The notes beneath the pieces are model-generated. The model did no database searches, had not been told where the DNA came from, and worked only from the letters and a program-made list of their open reading frames with translations. A DNA stretch of 64,000 nt, taken from Polaribacter sp. ALD11. GTDB lineage: Bacteria; Bacteroidota; Bacteroidia; Flavobacteriales; Flavobacteriaceae. The DNA lies in assembly GCF_002831685.1 (NCBI RefSeq), contig NZ_CP025119.1:1523001-1587000 (forward strand), given 5' to 3'. The first letter of the stretch is position 1. The number at the start of each line of letters is the position of its first letter. The position numbers and the translations under genes are program-made. Shown piece after piece: positions 34,442 through 43,388 of the stretch.

Positions 34442-35371
34442 GTGTCAGAATTAAGCGTAGAACATTTACTGGGAATTAAGTACTTAAAACCTAATGACAT
34501 TGATGTTATTTTTAAAACTGCAGATCATTTTAAAGAAGTAATTAATAGGCCTATTAAAAAAGTACCTTCTTTAAGAGATATTACCATCGCTAATTTATTT
34601 TTTGAAAATAGCACAAGAACAAAACTTAGTTTCGAGCTTGCAGAAAAGAGACTTTCTGCAGACGTAATTAACTTTTCTGCTGGTCAGTCATCCGTAAAAA
34701 AAGGAGAAACCTTAATAGATACCGTAAACAACATTTTAGCTATGAAAGTAGACATTGTTGTGATGCGACATGGAAATGTAGGTGCTGGTGTTTTTCTTTC
34801 TAAACATGTAGATGCTAAAATTATAAATGCAGGTGATGGTACCCATGAACACCCAACACAAGCCTTATTAGATTCGTATTCTATTAGAGAAAAACTAGGC
34901 ACTGTTAAAGGCAAAAAAATAGTAATTGTTGGTGATATTTTACATTCTAGGGTTGCTCTATCTAACATTTTTGCACTGCAATTACAAGGTGCACAAGTAA
35001 AAGTTTGTGGCCCAACAACCTTAATACCAAAACACATTACTAGCTTAGGCGTAGAAGTAGAAACCAATTTAAAAAAAGCTCTAGAATGGTGTGATGTTGC
35101 CAATGTTTTACGTGTACAACATGAAAGAATGGATATTAAGTACTTTCCTTCTACTAGAGAATACACGCAACTTTTCGGTATCAATCAAGATATTTTAGAC
35201 AACCTTGGCAAGAAAATTGTAATTATGCATCCAGGTCCTATAAATAGAGGAGTAGAAATTACAAGCGACGTTGCAGATTCTAACGATTCTATTATTTTGA
35301 ATCAAGTAGAAAATGGTGTTGCTGTAAGAATGGCTGTTATTTATTTATTGGCCCAACAAATAAAAAGATAA
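34442..35371 (+). CDS. pyrB: Aspartate carbamoyltransferase, catalytic chain
   Basis: A 309-residue carbamoyltransferase with the carbamoyl-phosphate loop FFENSTRTKLSFE (Ser57-Thr58-Arg59-Thr60), MRHGNVGAG, HPTQALLDSYSI and HPGPINRGVEI, all diagnostic of PyrB. It joins carbamoyl phosphate and aspartate in the first committed step of pyrimidine synthesis. The start is GTG at 34442: an ATG at 34440 is out of frame, and upstream in-frame sequence reaches a stop at 34424. No pyrI regulatory chain is next to it. It is followed 1 base after its stop by the STAS-like gene. Confidence 0.96.
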   Translation: MSELSVEHLLGIKYLKPNDIDVIFKTADHFKEVINRPIKKVPSLRDITIANLFFENSTRTKLSFELAEKRLSADVINFSAGQSSVKKGETLIDTVNNILAMKVDIVVMRHGNVGAGVFLSKHVDAKIINAGDGTHEHPTQALLDSYSIREKLGTVKGKKIVIVGDILHSRVALSNIFALQLQGAQVKVCGPTTLIPKHITSLGVEVETNLKKALEWCDVANVLRVQHERMDIKYFPSTREYTQLFGINQDILDNLGKKIVIMHPGPINRGVEITSDVADSNDSIILNQVENGVAVRMAVIYLLAQQIKR

Positions 35372-35372
35372 C

Positions 35373-35705
35373 ATGATTGTTAGTAAAAAACCTAAGTACA
35401 CGTTAATTTCTTCGGATGAAAATTCGTTCAAAGAATTTCAAAACGTACTGTTCGAAAAAATAAATAGTTTTCAAAAAGAGAACTTAATACTTCAAATTTC
35501 TGAAGATATTAACATAGAAAACAAAGATTTTTTACTATTTTTGGATACAGCTGAACAAAAACTACAAAATGGCACATCGTTTGTAGTGGTTAATTCAACT
35601 GTTAATGTAGATGATTTTCCTGAAAACCTAAATATCGTGCCTACTTTACAAGAAGCAGAAGATATTTTAGAAATGGAAGCAATAGAAAGAGAATTAGACT
35701 TTTAA
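35373..35705 (+). CDS. STAS-like small protein (often labelled ribonuclease Z)
   Basis: A 110-residue soluble protein. The pattern of strands and helices (KYTLISSDENSFKEFQNVLF, SFVVVNSTVNVDDFPENLNI, TLQEAEDILEMEAIERELDF) resembles a STAS domain. Homologues in Flavobacteriia sit directly before rnz and are sometimes given its name, although no metal-binding histidines occur here. It lies 1 base after pyrB and 11 bases before the T9SS protein. Function unknown; a regulatory or anti-anti-sigma-like role is possible but unproven. Confidence 0.75.
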   Translation: MIVSKKPKYTLISSDENSFKEFQNVLFEKINSFQKENLILQISEDINIENKDFLLFLDTAEQKLQNGTSFVVVNSTVNVDDFPENLNIVPTLQEAEDILEMEAIERELDF

Positions 35706-35716
35706 AAAGCAAGTGA

Positions 35717-36037
35717 ATGATTAAAAAAATACTTTTTGTTTTACTTCTATCAGTTTCTTTTATCGGTTTTTCGCAAGAAAAAACGTTAGAAGATTTATCT
35801 ACTGCTCCTAACCCATTTACAAATTCTACTAAAATTACTTTTAAATCTTCGTTAGATTCTTCTATAATTCTAACAGTAAGAAACGTTTTAGGAAAAACAG
35901 TTTTTAAAAAAACATACAAGATTAAAACTGGCAAAAACAGCCTTACGTTTTATAAGAACGATTTGTCTACAGGAATGTATATTTACAGCATACAAAGTAA
36001 CAAAAAAGTAATTTCTAAACGTTTTGTTATTAAATGA
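35717..36037 (+). CDS. Minimal T9SS type A sorting-domain protein
   Basis: A 106-residue protein consisting of a signal peptide (MIKKILFVLLLSVSFIGFSQ) and, almost immediately, a type IX secretion C-terminal sorting domain: APNPFTNSTKITF, then LTVRNVLGKTVFKKTYK and a final LSTGMYIYSIQ... KRFVIK. The usual large cargo domain is absent. It would pass through the Sec system and then be recognised by the T9SS translocon. It overlaps rnz by 4 bases, which is an odd partner. It may be a free competitor or a small surface protein. Confidence 0.9.
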   Translation: MIKKILFVLLLSVSFIGFSQEKTLEDLSTAPNPFTNSTKITFKSSLDSSIILTVRNVLGKTVFKKTYKIKTGKNSLTFYKNDLSTGMYIYSIQSNKKVISKRFVIK

Positions 36038-36948
36038 TAAACCTTACTATTCTAGGTTGTCATTCTGCAACACCGCGTGTAAACGCTTTTCCAACTTCAC
36101 AATATTTAGAAATTAATAACAACCATTTTTTAATAGATTGCGGTGAGGGTACACAACGCCAAATGCGAAAATACAAAGTCGGTTTTTCTAAGATAAATCA
36201 TATTTTTATTTCTCATTTACATGGCGACCATTTTTATGGCTTGGTAGGTTTATTATCTACCTATGGTATGTTAAGCAGAGAGAAAGAAATGCATATTTTT
36301 GGACCGAAAGGTATAAAAAAAGCAACTTTACAAATGCTAAAAATCTCTGAATCTCATGCGAATTTCAGTATGGTTTTTCATGAGTTGTCTTCTAAAGAAA
36401 GTGAACTGATTTATGAAGATGACAGAGTTTCTGTAAGAACAATTCCTTTAACACATAGAGTGTACACAAATGGTTATCTATTTACAGAAAAAGAGAAACC
36501 AAGAAAACTGAACATGTTAAATATTAGCGGTTATCCAGAAATTGATAAAGCTGATTACTTAAATATAAAAGCAGGTAGAGATGTTACATTGCCTTCTGGT
36601 GAAGTTATATTAAATACTGAATTAACAATAGATCCGCCAAAAACGTTAAGCTATGCCTTTTGTAGCGATACAAGTTACAAACCTTCTATTGTGCCTATTA
36701 TAAAGAACGTAGATTTATTATACCATGAAGCTACTTTTCTAAACGACAGACAAGATTTAGCTAAGAAAACGAAACATTCTACTTCTATTGAAGCTGCAAA
36801 AATCGCAAAAGAAGCTACTGTTGGTCAGTTAGTAATTGGGCATTATTCGGGTAGATACCCAGATACTTCTATGTTTCAAAAAGAAGCTGAAACGGTTTTT
36901 GAAAATGTTTCTTTAGCAAAACCTGGTGTTATTTTTACGGTAAAATAG
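36034..36948 (+). CDS. rnz: Ribonuclease Z
   Basis: A 304-residue metallo-beta-lactamase-fold RNase. The zinc motif ISHLHGDHFYGL gives His61, His63, Asp65 and His66; further ligands are in PLTHRVYTNGY and the FCSDTSY and HYSGRY segments. Length and the N-terminal LGCHSATP are as expected for tRNase Z. It removes 3' trailers from tRNA precursors. It overlaps the T9SS gene by 4 bases and closes the pyrR operon. Confidence 0.95.
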   Translation: MINLTILGCHSATPRVNAFPTSQYLEINNNHFLIDCGEGTQRQMRKYKVGFSKINHIFISHLHGDHFYGLVGLLSTYGMLSREKEMHIFGPKGIKKATLQMLKISESHANFSMVFHELSSKESELIYEDDRVSVRTIPLTHRVYTNGYLFTEKEKPRKLNMLNISGYPEIDKADYLNIKAGRDVTLPSGEVILNTELTIDPPKTLSYAFCSDTSYKPSIVPIIKNVDLLYHEATFLNDRQDLAKKTKHSTSIEAAKIAKEATVGQLVIGHYSGRYPDTSMFQKEAETVFENVSLAKPGVIFTVK

Positions 36949-37033
36949 TTGCTATTAATTAATTATCAATACTTCTACAAAAAAACGTCACACTCAAGCT
37001 TATCCTTCTTAAATAAAGTAGCAAGGTTAAATT

Positions 37034-37396
37034 TTAATACTGATTTGTTGCTAATAAAACCAACGTACAAGCAATTTCACTTTCAATATTATTTTCTTGT
37101 AACAATTTCACAAACTCCATATTTTCTGTACCAGGATTGAAAATGACTCTTTTTGGCTGCAAACTGATAATGTAGCTATAATATTCTTCTTGTCTTTTCG
37201 GATTTAAATACAACGTAACTGTATCTATATTTTCATACGGAATCTTTTCAGTATCAATAGCAACACCAGCAATAACCCCTTTTTTTAAACCTATTGCAAC
37301 AACTGATATATTATTTGCTTTTAATTTTTTTATCGCTCTGTTAGAATACCGCTCTTCTTTTAGAGAAGCTCCTAAAACCAATGTTAATTTAATCAT
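37034..37396 (-). CDS. CoA-binding domain protein (YccU-like)
   Basis: A 120-residue single-domain protein with a Rossmann-like CoA-binding fold: MIKLTLVLGASLKEERYSNR gives the first strand and phosphate loop, followed by DTVTLYLNPKRQEEYYSYII and RVIFNPGTENMEFVKLLQEN. It resembles YccU/succinyl-CoA-ligase-type N domains that bind CoA or a nucleotide. Convergent with rnz; function unknown. The start has no alternative upstream. Confidence 0.88.
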   Translation of the reverse strand: MIKLTLVLGASLKEERYSNRAIKKLKANNISVVAIGLKKGVIAGVAIDTEKIPYENIDTVTLYLNPKRQEEYYSYIISLQPKRVIFNPGTENMEFVKLLQENNIESEIACTLVLLATNQY

Positions 37397-37506
37397 CTAT
37401 CTAAAATATTTTTATGTTAACAATATGTTAAACAAAGTTAATTCTAGTAACAAATATAAACATTGAGGCGTCTATATAACATCCAATCAAAAATAAATCA
37501 TCCAAA

Positions 37507-39951
37507 ATGAAAAAATTAATTCTCTTTGCAATTCTATTCACCTCTGTAAGTTCATTTGCACAAATGAGCAAAGAAAAATTACTAAAACCAGGAATTATCA
37601 CTGGAAAAGTGATAGACAAACTAACAAAACAATCCTTACCATATGTAAATATTGTGGTAAGAGATTTAAATAAAAAAATAATTACTGGTGGTATTACCAA
37701 TGAAAAAGGAATCTTTGAAATTAAGGATCTTCCTAAAGGAAAAAGCTTAGTTGAAGTTCAGTACATTGGTTTTAAGATTATTTCTAAAAAAATTGATATA
37801 ACCGACGAAAACAAAAAAATTAACTTAGGAACCCTTGTTTTAGAAGATGACAATGCCTCTCTAAATGAGATTGTAGTAAGAGCAGAAACCTCTACTGTTG
37901 TACAAAAAGTAGATAGAAAAGTAATTAACGTTGGTAAAGATTTAACTGCTGCTGGTACAACTGCATCCGAACTTTTAAACAATGTACAATCTGTAAGTGT
38001 AGATAGCCAAACGGGGTCAATAAGCTTAAGAGGTAATGATAATGTTCGTGTTTTGGTAGATGGAAAACCAACTAACATTTCTGCCGCTCAATTGCTAAAG
38101 CAAATTCCTTCAACTTCTATAAAAAGTATCGAATTAATTACAAATCCTTCTGCAAAATACAATCCAGAAGGAATGAGTGGAATTATTAATATTATTTTAA
38201 ACAAGAACGCAAATATGGGCTTTAATGGCTCTGTAGATACAGGAATTACTGCTGGTCATTACGTTAGATATAATGCGTCTACAAACATGAATTATAAAAC
38301 GGGGAAAGTAAATTTCTTTGGAAATTATGGTTACAATGGAGGTGATAATTTTAACACGGGTTTTGTAAACAGACCTGGACAAAATAATCAGAATTTTCGT
38401 TTTATAAACGACAATCAATCTCATTTAGTAAAAATTGGAGCAGATATTTATTTGAACGACAAAAATACTTTATCTCTTTATACCACTAAAAATTGGTTTA
38501 ATGGTGATGGAAATGGAAGAACACTTGTAAACACAGCTAATGATGTTTTAATTAGCAACGCTAGAAACGTTCAATTACAAGAAAACAAATCGAATACTTA
38601 CAATCTAAATTATAAAATTGATTTTGAAAAAGAAGGTCATAATTTAGAATTTGAAGCGACGTACTCTACTACAGATTCACCTGAAGATGCAGAAAACACA
38701 GATGTTATAAAGAAACCAAGTGAAGATGATTTCAAAATTTACAATTATACAAATGATATTGTAAACGACAGAAACAATACGTTGATAAATATAGATTATA
38801 CAAACCCAATTTCTAAGGAAGGAAAATTAGAATTAGGTTTAGAGTATAGAACTAACAATACAGCGAATACAAACCTTACAGACCAAGAAAAGGAAATAAG
38901 AAACACTTCTGGAACAATTACTGGATATGAAAGAGTTGGAAATTCTGCTTTTGATTATGATAGAAAAATATATTCTGGTTACGCAAACTATGCTCACAAA
39001 TTTGGAAAACTAAACATGCAATTAGGTGCAAGGTTAGAACAATATGAAATAGACGGAACATTTAATCAAGAAACTGTTGCAACAGAAAAGGTTACAGATA
39101 AAATTTTTACGATATATCCGTCTGCTTTTTTTACATACGAAGCTTCAGAGAAAGATCAATTTCAAGTAAGTTATAGTAGAAGGGTTGATAGACCAGGTAT
39201 TGGGCAATTAAACCCCATTAGAGAATGGAGTACCCCTTTAATTACCTCTATTGGTAACCCAGAATTAAATCCTCAATTTACAAATTCTTACGAAATAAAT
39301 TATACGCGTCAAATTAAAGGAGGTTCATTAACTTTTGGTACTTTTTACAGAAAGATTAATGACAATATCTCTCGTATAACCTATGCAGACCCGTTAGATC
39401 CTAATGTAAAACAAATCTTATCTTTTACAAATTTTGAAGATACCAGTTCTTACGGATTAGAATTTTCTGCAAACTATAAAGTAAATAATTGGTGGAGAAT
39501 AAACTCTAGTATGGATTTTTATTCTCAGAAACAATATGGAATTGTAAAACAAAACACGCCAAGAATTGAAATAACAAATGAAGTTTTTAATGCAAGAATT
39601 AGCAATAGTTTTAACGCATCTAAAAACCTAAAATTCCAATTATTTGCAATGTACAGAGGACCATCTGAAGATATTCAGTGGAAAGTTGAAAACATGTGGA
39701 TGGTAAATACAGGTGCTAGTTTAACTGTTTTAGATGGAAAAGGTACTATTAACTTTAGAGTAAACGACATCTTTAAAGGAATGAAATTTGCTTTTAATTC
39801 TTCTAGCCCTTTTGTTCAAAACGGGCGTTTTAATTGGGAAAGTCAAACAGCTTATCTAGGTTTTAATTATCGTTTTGGTAGTGGGAAAAACAAAGCAAAA
39901 AGAAGAAGACAAAGAGATGATAACACCAAAGAAAGTGGCGGTGCTTTTTAA
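37507..39951 (+). CDS. TonB-dependent outer-membrane receptor with N-terminal CarboxypepD_reg-like domain (copy 1)
   Basis: An 814-residue protein. Signal peptide 1-18, then a carboxypeptidase-regulatory-like domain (ITGKVIDKLTKQSLPYVNIV, residues about 30-115), a plug domain with VDGKPTNISAAQLLKQIPST and ELITNPSAKYNPEGMSGIIN, and a barrel. The family is the outer-membrane beta-barrel/CirA-type group, typical of Bacteroidetes. After the last strand FNYRFGSGKNK it has a tail rich in Arg/Lys and then ESGGAF. No SusD partner is adjacent, so the ligand is unlikely to be a polysaccharide of the SusCD type. Its paralogue is the next gene. Confidence 0.9.
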   Translation: MKKLILFAILFTSVSSFAQMSKEKLLKPGIITGKVIDKLTKQSLPYVNIVVRDLNKKIITGGITNEKGIFEIKDLPKGKSLVEVQYIGFKIISKKIDITDENKKINLGTLVLEDDNASLNEIVVRAETSTVVQKVDRKVINVGKDLTAAGTTASELLNNVQSVSVDSQTGSISLRGNDNVRVLVDGKPTNISAAQLLKQIPSTSIKSIELITNPSAKYNPEGMSGIINIILNKNANMGFNGSVDTGITAGHYVRYNASTNMNYKTGKVNFFGNYGYNGGDNFNTGFVNRPGQNNQNFRFINDNQSHLVKIGADIYLNDKNTLSLYTTKNWFNGDGNGRTLVNTANDVLISNARNVQLQENKSNTYNLNYKIDFEKEGHNLEFEATYSTTDSPEDAENTDVIKKPSEDDFKIYNYTNDIVNDRNNTLINIDYTNPISKEGKLELGLEYRTNNTANTNLTDQEKEIRNTSGTITGYERVGNSAFDYDRKIYSGYANYAHKFGKLNMQLGARLEQYEIDGTFNQETVATEKVTDKIFTIYPSAFFTYEASEKDQFQVSYSRRVDRPGIGQLNPIREWSTPLITSIGNPELNPQFTNSYEINYTRQIKGGSLTFGTFYRKINDNISRITYADPLDPNVKQILSFTNFEDTSSYGLEFSANYKVNNWWRINSSMDFYSQKQYGIVKQNTPRIEITNEVFNARISNSFNASKNLKFQLFAMYRGPSEDIQWKVENMWMVNTGASLTVLDGKGTINFRVNDIFKGMKFAFNSSSPFVQNGRFNWESQTAYLGFNYRFGSGKNKAKRRRQRDDNTKESGGAF

Positions 39952-39976
39952 TAAAACGAACATAGTTATTTGATAT

Positions 39977-40017
39977 AAAACCTCATTTTTTGCTTCGCAG
40001 AACTTGAGGTTTTTTTA
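39977..40017 (+). terminator. Terminator between the two receptor paralogues
   Basis: Stem AAAACCTCA (39977-39985) / TGAGGTTTT (40005-40013) with a 19-base loop and a following T run. It separates the paralogues transcriptionally. Confidence 0.75.
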
Positions 40018-40097
40018 TTAAAAAAGATTTTACTACTTTTATAAAAGTTTGTAATAACTTATTTGCTATGAATGTTACAAACATAATTTAAAAAGTT

Positions 40098-42512
40098 ATG
40101 AAAAAGTATACCCCCTTATTTCTAATTTTTTTATCACTTCCTTTTTTCTCTCAAGCTAAAAAAGACGTTATAAAAAATATTGGAACAATTACAGGAAAAA
40201 TTGTTGATTTTAAAACTAAGAAAGCTTTACCTTATGTAAATATTGTTTGCAAAGATCAATCAAAAGCCATTATAACTGGCGGAATTACAAGCAAAAAAGG
40301 CAGTTTCATAATAGAAAAACTTCCTTTAGATTCTATTTTTATTGATATTCAATTTATTGGGTATAAAACGATAAAAAGAACCATCGTATTATCTAAAAAT
40401 CAATCACAAGTTAATATTTCTACTCTTTTTTTAAAAGAAGATAGTAGTCTACTAGATGAAGTTGTTGTGCAATCGAAAACCTCTACAATTGTTCAAAAAA
40501 TTGATAGAAAAGTAATTCATGTTGGTAAAGACTTAACTTCTGCTGGCACAAACTCTTTGCAATTACTAGAAAACATTCCTTCTGTTCAGGTAAATTTTCA
40601 ATCAGGAACTATTAACTTGAGAGGAAACAGTAATGTTCGTGTTTTAATTGATGGGAAACCGTCTAATTTATCGCCTTCAAAACTATTAAAACAAATTCCT
40701 TCTTCCTCTGTAAAAAGTGTTGAGTTAATTACAAACCCTTCTGCAAAATATACACCCGAGGGTATGAGTGGAATTATTAATATCATTCTAAAAAAGAACA
40801 CAAAAATCGGTTTTAATGGCTCGATAAACATTGGCCAAGAACATAGTAAAAACACAAGACCCACAGGGTCTTTAGACCTTAATTACAGAACTGGTAAAGT
40901 AAATATGTATGCAAATTATGGTTTAGATTTAGGAAAATTTGAAACGAATGCTTTCTTTGACCGAAGTGATAAAAACCTTACCCAACACATTAACTATACA
41001 GACAATACTACTAACAATTACTTAAAAACAGGAATCGATTTTTACATCAATAAAAAGAATACGCTCTCTTTTTATACTTCGCAAAGTTTTTCTGACACCG
41101 ATTTTAGTATTGACACTAAAGTTATTGAAAACAATAATCTAGTTTTTAATGCACTAAATCTATCACAGTTCGACACTAAAGAACAAGCGTACAATTTAGA
41201 TTACAAATTAGATATTGATGACAAAGGGCAAAATATAGAATTAGAAATTAATTATACAAAAACTACAGATCCTCAGAATGACTTTAATAAAGAAACTGTA
41301 AGTAAGAGTTCTAAACGCTACAATTACACAAATAACATCACCAATAATTCAGATACTTTTTTAGCAAACCTCGATTATACAAAACCTCTTTCTGGCGGAA
41401 AATTAGAGTTCGGTTTAGAAGCTAGAATTCAAAATACATTTAATAACATTATTACAGATCAAGAAATAGAAACCAATGGAAACACTGCAATTGTACCTAA
41501 AGGAAATTCTTCTTTCAATTATGATCGAGAAATTTATTCTGGCTATGTAAATTATACAAAAGAGTTTAAAAAAATTGCTTTTCAAGGCGGATTACGATTC
41601 GAACATTTTACGGTAAATGGCTTATTTTCGAACACAGAACAGGCGGCTATAAAACCCTATGAAGACCAGTTTTTAACACTCTATCCTTCTGCTTATTTTA
41701 CGTATTATGCTTCAGATAAAAATGAATTCCAGATTGGATATAGTAGAAGAGTTGACAGACCAGGAGTTGAGCAAGTGACGCCTATTCAAGAATGGACCTC
41801 CCCTTTAAGTACTTCTATTGGTAACCAAACTTTACAACCACAATTTACCAATTCTTTTGAAGCAAATTATACCAGAAGTATTAAAAAAGGATATCTTTCT
41901 TTTGGCACATTTTACAGACGTACTTCAGATAAGATTGGTAGAATTATTAATAAAGATCCTGCGAATGCAGATCGTCAATTATTGTCTTACGCAAATTATG
42001 AAACTGCAAACAGTTATGGCGTTGAGTTTTCTTCGAGTTTTAAAATAACAAAATGGTGGAGCTTTAGACCAAGTGCTAATTTATACATCCAAGACAGTCA
42101 AGGCGTAATTAACAATAAACAAGAAAGTATAAAAAATACTCTTTTTAGTGCTAGAATTAGCAATAGTTTTAAAGCTTCAAAAAAATTAAGATTCCAATTA
42201 TCTAGTTCTTACAGAGGAAAAAGTGAAGGCGTACAATTTAAAGTGAAACCTTATGCTTTAGTAAATGCTTCTGCACAACTTTCTGTTTTAGATGGGAATG
42301 GTGCAATTACGTTAAGAGGAACTGATATTTTTGATGGTTATAAACTAGATTTCTCAGCAACAAATCCGTTTGCACAAACAGGACAATATACATTAGAATA
42401 CAGTTCGGTTTATCTTGGCTTTTCTTATGATTTTGGAAGTGGGAAAAACAGAGAAAGAAATAGAAAATATAGAGAAAACAACGAAACCCAAGGTAGTGGT
42501 GGTGTTTTGTAG
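40098..42512 (+). CDS. TonB-dependent outer-membrane receptor (copy 2, paralogue)
   Basis: An 804-residue paralogue of the preceding gene with identical architecture: signal peptide, CarboxypepD_reg-like domain (ITGKIVDFKTKKALPYVNIV), plug (VDGKPSNLSPSKLLKQIPSS-like) and barrel. The same ELITNPSAKY-PEGMSGIINI block is retained. The barrel loops differ most, which fits divergence in ligand. The C terminus again runs past the last strand (YDFGSGKNRERNRKYRENNE, then GSGGVL). It has its own upstream region of 80 bases after the terminator. Ligand unknown. Confidence 0.9.
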   Translation: MKKYTPLFLIFLSLPFFSQAKKDVIKNIGTITGKIVDFKTKKALPYVNIVCKDQSKAIITGGITSKKGSFIIEKLPLDSIFIDIQFIGYKTIKRTIVLSKNQSQVNISTLFLKEDSSLLDEVVVQSKTSTIVQKIDRKVIHVGKDLTSAGTNSLQLLENIPSVQVNFQSGTINLRGNSNVRVLIDGKPSNLSPSKLLKQIPSSSVKSVELITNPSAKYTPEGMSGIINIILKKNTKIGFNGSINIGQEHSKNTRPTGSLDLNYRTGKVNMYANYGLDLGKFETNAFFDRSDKNLTQHINYTDNTTNNYLKTGIDFYINKKNTLSFYTSQSFSDTDFSIDTKVIENNNLVFNALNLSQFDTKEQAYNLDYKLDIDDKGQNIELEINYTKTTDPQNDFNKETVSKSSKRYNYTNNITNNSDTFLANLDYTKPLSGGKLEFGLEARIQNTFNNIITDQEIETNGNTAIVPKGNSSFNYDREIYSGYVNYTKEFKKIAFQGGLRFEHFTVNGLFSNTEQAAIKPYEDQFLTLYPSAYFTYYASDKNEFQIGYSRRVDRPGVEQVTPIQEWTSPLSTSIGNQTLQPQFTNSFEANYTRSIKKGYLSFGTFYRRTSDKIGRIINKDPANADRQLLSYANYETANSYGVEFSSSFKITKWWSFRPSANLYIQDSQGVINNKQESIKNTLFSARISNSFKASKKLRFQLSSSYRGKSEGVQFKVKPYALVNASAQLSVLDGNGAITLRGTDIFDGYKLDFSATNPFAQTGQYTLEYSSVYLGFSYDFGSGKNRERNRKYRENNETQGSGGVL

Positions 42513-42645
42513 AAGATGGCTTAGTTTTTTCTAAGCTTAAAAAACAGAACTTCGCTAGCGCCAGTTATAAGTCATTAAAAAGGCACATAATAGTCTAAGT
42601 TACCAATAATATATAGCAACACCCAAACTTAAAAGAATTATTGCA

Positions 42646-43149
42646 ATGACTATAAATACAAAGTACAAATTAATATTGCTAAGTCTACTAATAATAAGCT
42701 TCAGTTCTTGTGAGGTAAAGGAAAAAAGAACTCAAAAAAATGAAACTTCAAAAAAACAGAATGAAGAGCTATTCAATTCTACAATTTCAAAACACTTAAA
42801 TGCAGTAACCAGTAAAGACTCAAGTGCTTTAAAAGCTACAATGTCTCCAAAAGGTAATATGGAATTAATTCAACCAAGCTCTGAAATTCTATATTCTGTA
42901 GATGGGTTTATGAAATTTCATCAGAAATGGTTTGAAGCCCCTAATTGGACCGTTGATATAAAAATATTAAGCACCGATATTGGTGATAGAATTGGTGTAG
43001 CTACAACCGAGTTTCTGTACAAAGAGCCAGACAGGAATGGAAAACCTTATTTTAATAGACTAATTGTTAGTTATACTTTAGAAAAAATAAATAATAATTG
43101 GTACATTATTAAAGACCATGCAAGTTCAATTGAGAAAACAGAGAATTAA
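42646..43149 (+). CDS. NTF2/SnoaL-like lipoprotein
   Basis: A 167-residue lipoprotein with lipobox SFSS-C (Cys23). The mature part resembles an NTF2-like cone, with ISKHLNAVTSKDSSALKATM early and RIGVATTEFLYKEPDRNGKP and LEKINNNWYIIKDHASSIEK late. No catalytic set is evident. The flanks are unusual: GCTAGCGCCAGTTATAAG lies upstream and TTGCCAACAAAGCATAAAAT directly downstream, like the sequence around the orphan lipoprotein at 60241. That pattern hints at insertion as a cassette. Confidence 0.75.
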   Translation: MTINTKYKLILLSLLIISFSSCEVKEKRTQKNETSKKQNEELFNSTISKHLNAVTSKDSSALKATMSPKGNMELIQPSSEILYSVDGFMKFHQKWFEAPNWTVDIKILSTDIGDRIGVATTEFLYKEPDRNGKPYFNRLIVSYTLEKINNNWYIIKDHASSIEKTEN

Positions 43150-43305
43150 ATACTATTGCCAACAAAGCATAAAATTAATTGCTAGCTATAACGCATTTAG
43201 AAAACTCTTTCGGCATTTAGCAGTCGTGCTTTAATTACTCACTTAAACACGCAACTAAGCCTACACAAAAACGTTCGAAAATTATTAAAAAAATATTCTA
43301 ACAGT

Positions 43306-43338
43306 AAAAAAGGTGCTACAAAATGCAGCACCTTTTTT
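43306..43338 (-). terminator. Terminator of fabH (and of the lipoprotein gene)
   Basis: Perfect 12-base stem AAAAAAGGTGCT (43306-43317) / AGCACCTTTTTT (43327-43338), loop ACAAAATGC. A and T tracts on both sides make it usable from either strand. Confidence 0.9.
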
Positions 43339-43388
43339 AATATCATCTAAAAGAAAATGGAAAAAAACCAAAGCTAACAACTATTTTT

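Noticed and set aside
34684..35184. A 166-codon minus-strand open frame inside pyrB
   Set aside because: PyrB is certain on the plus strand; the antisense frame is cysteine/proline-rich noise with no domain.
36949..37140. A 63-codon frame after rnz, overlapping the CoA-binding gene
   Set aside because: It overlaps the 3' end of a well-supported convergent gene, and its sequence has the aromatic and lysine-rich composition of random AT-rich DNA.
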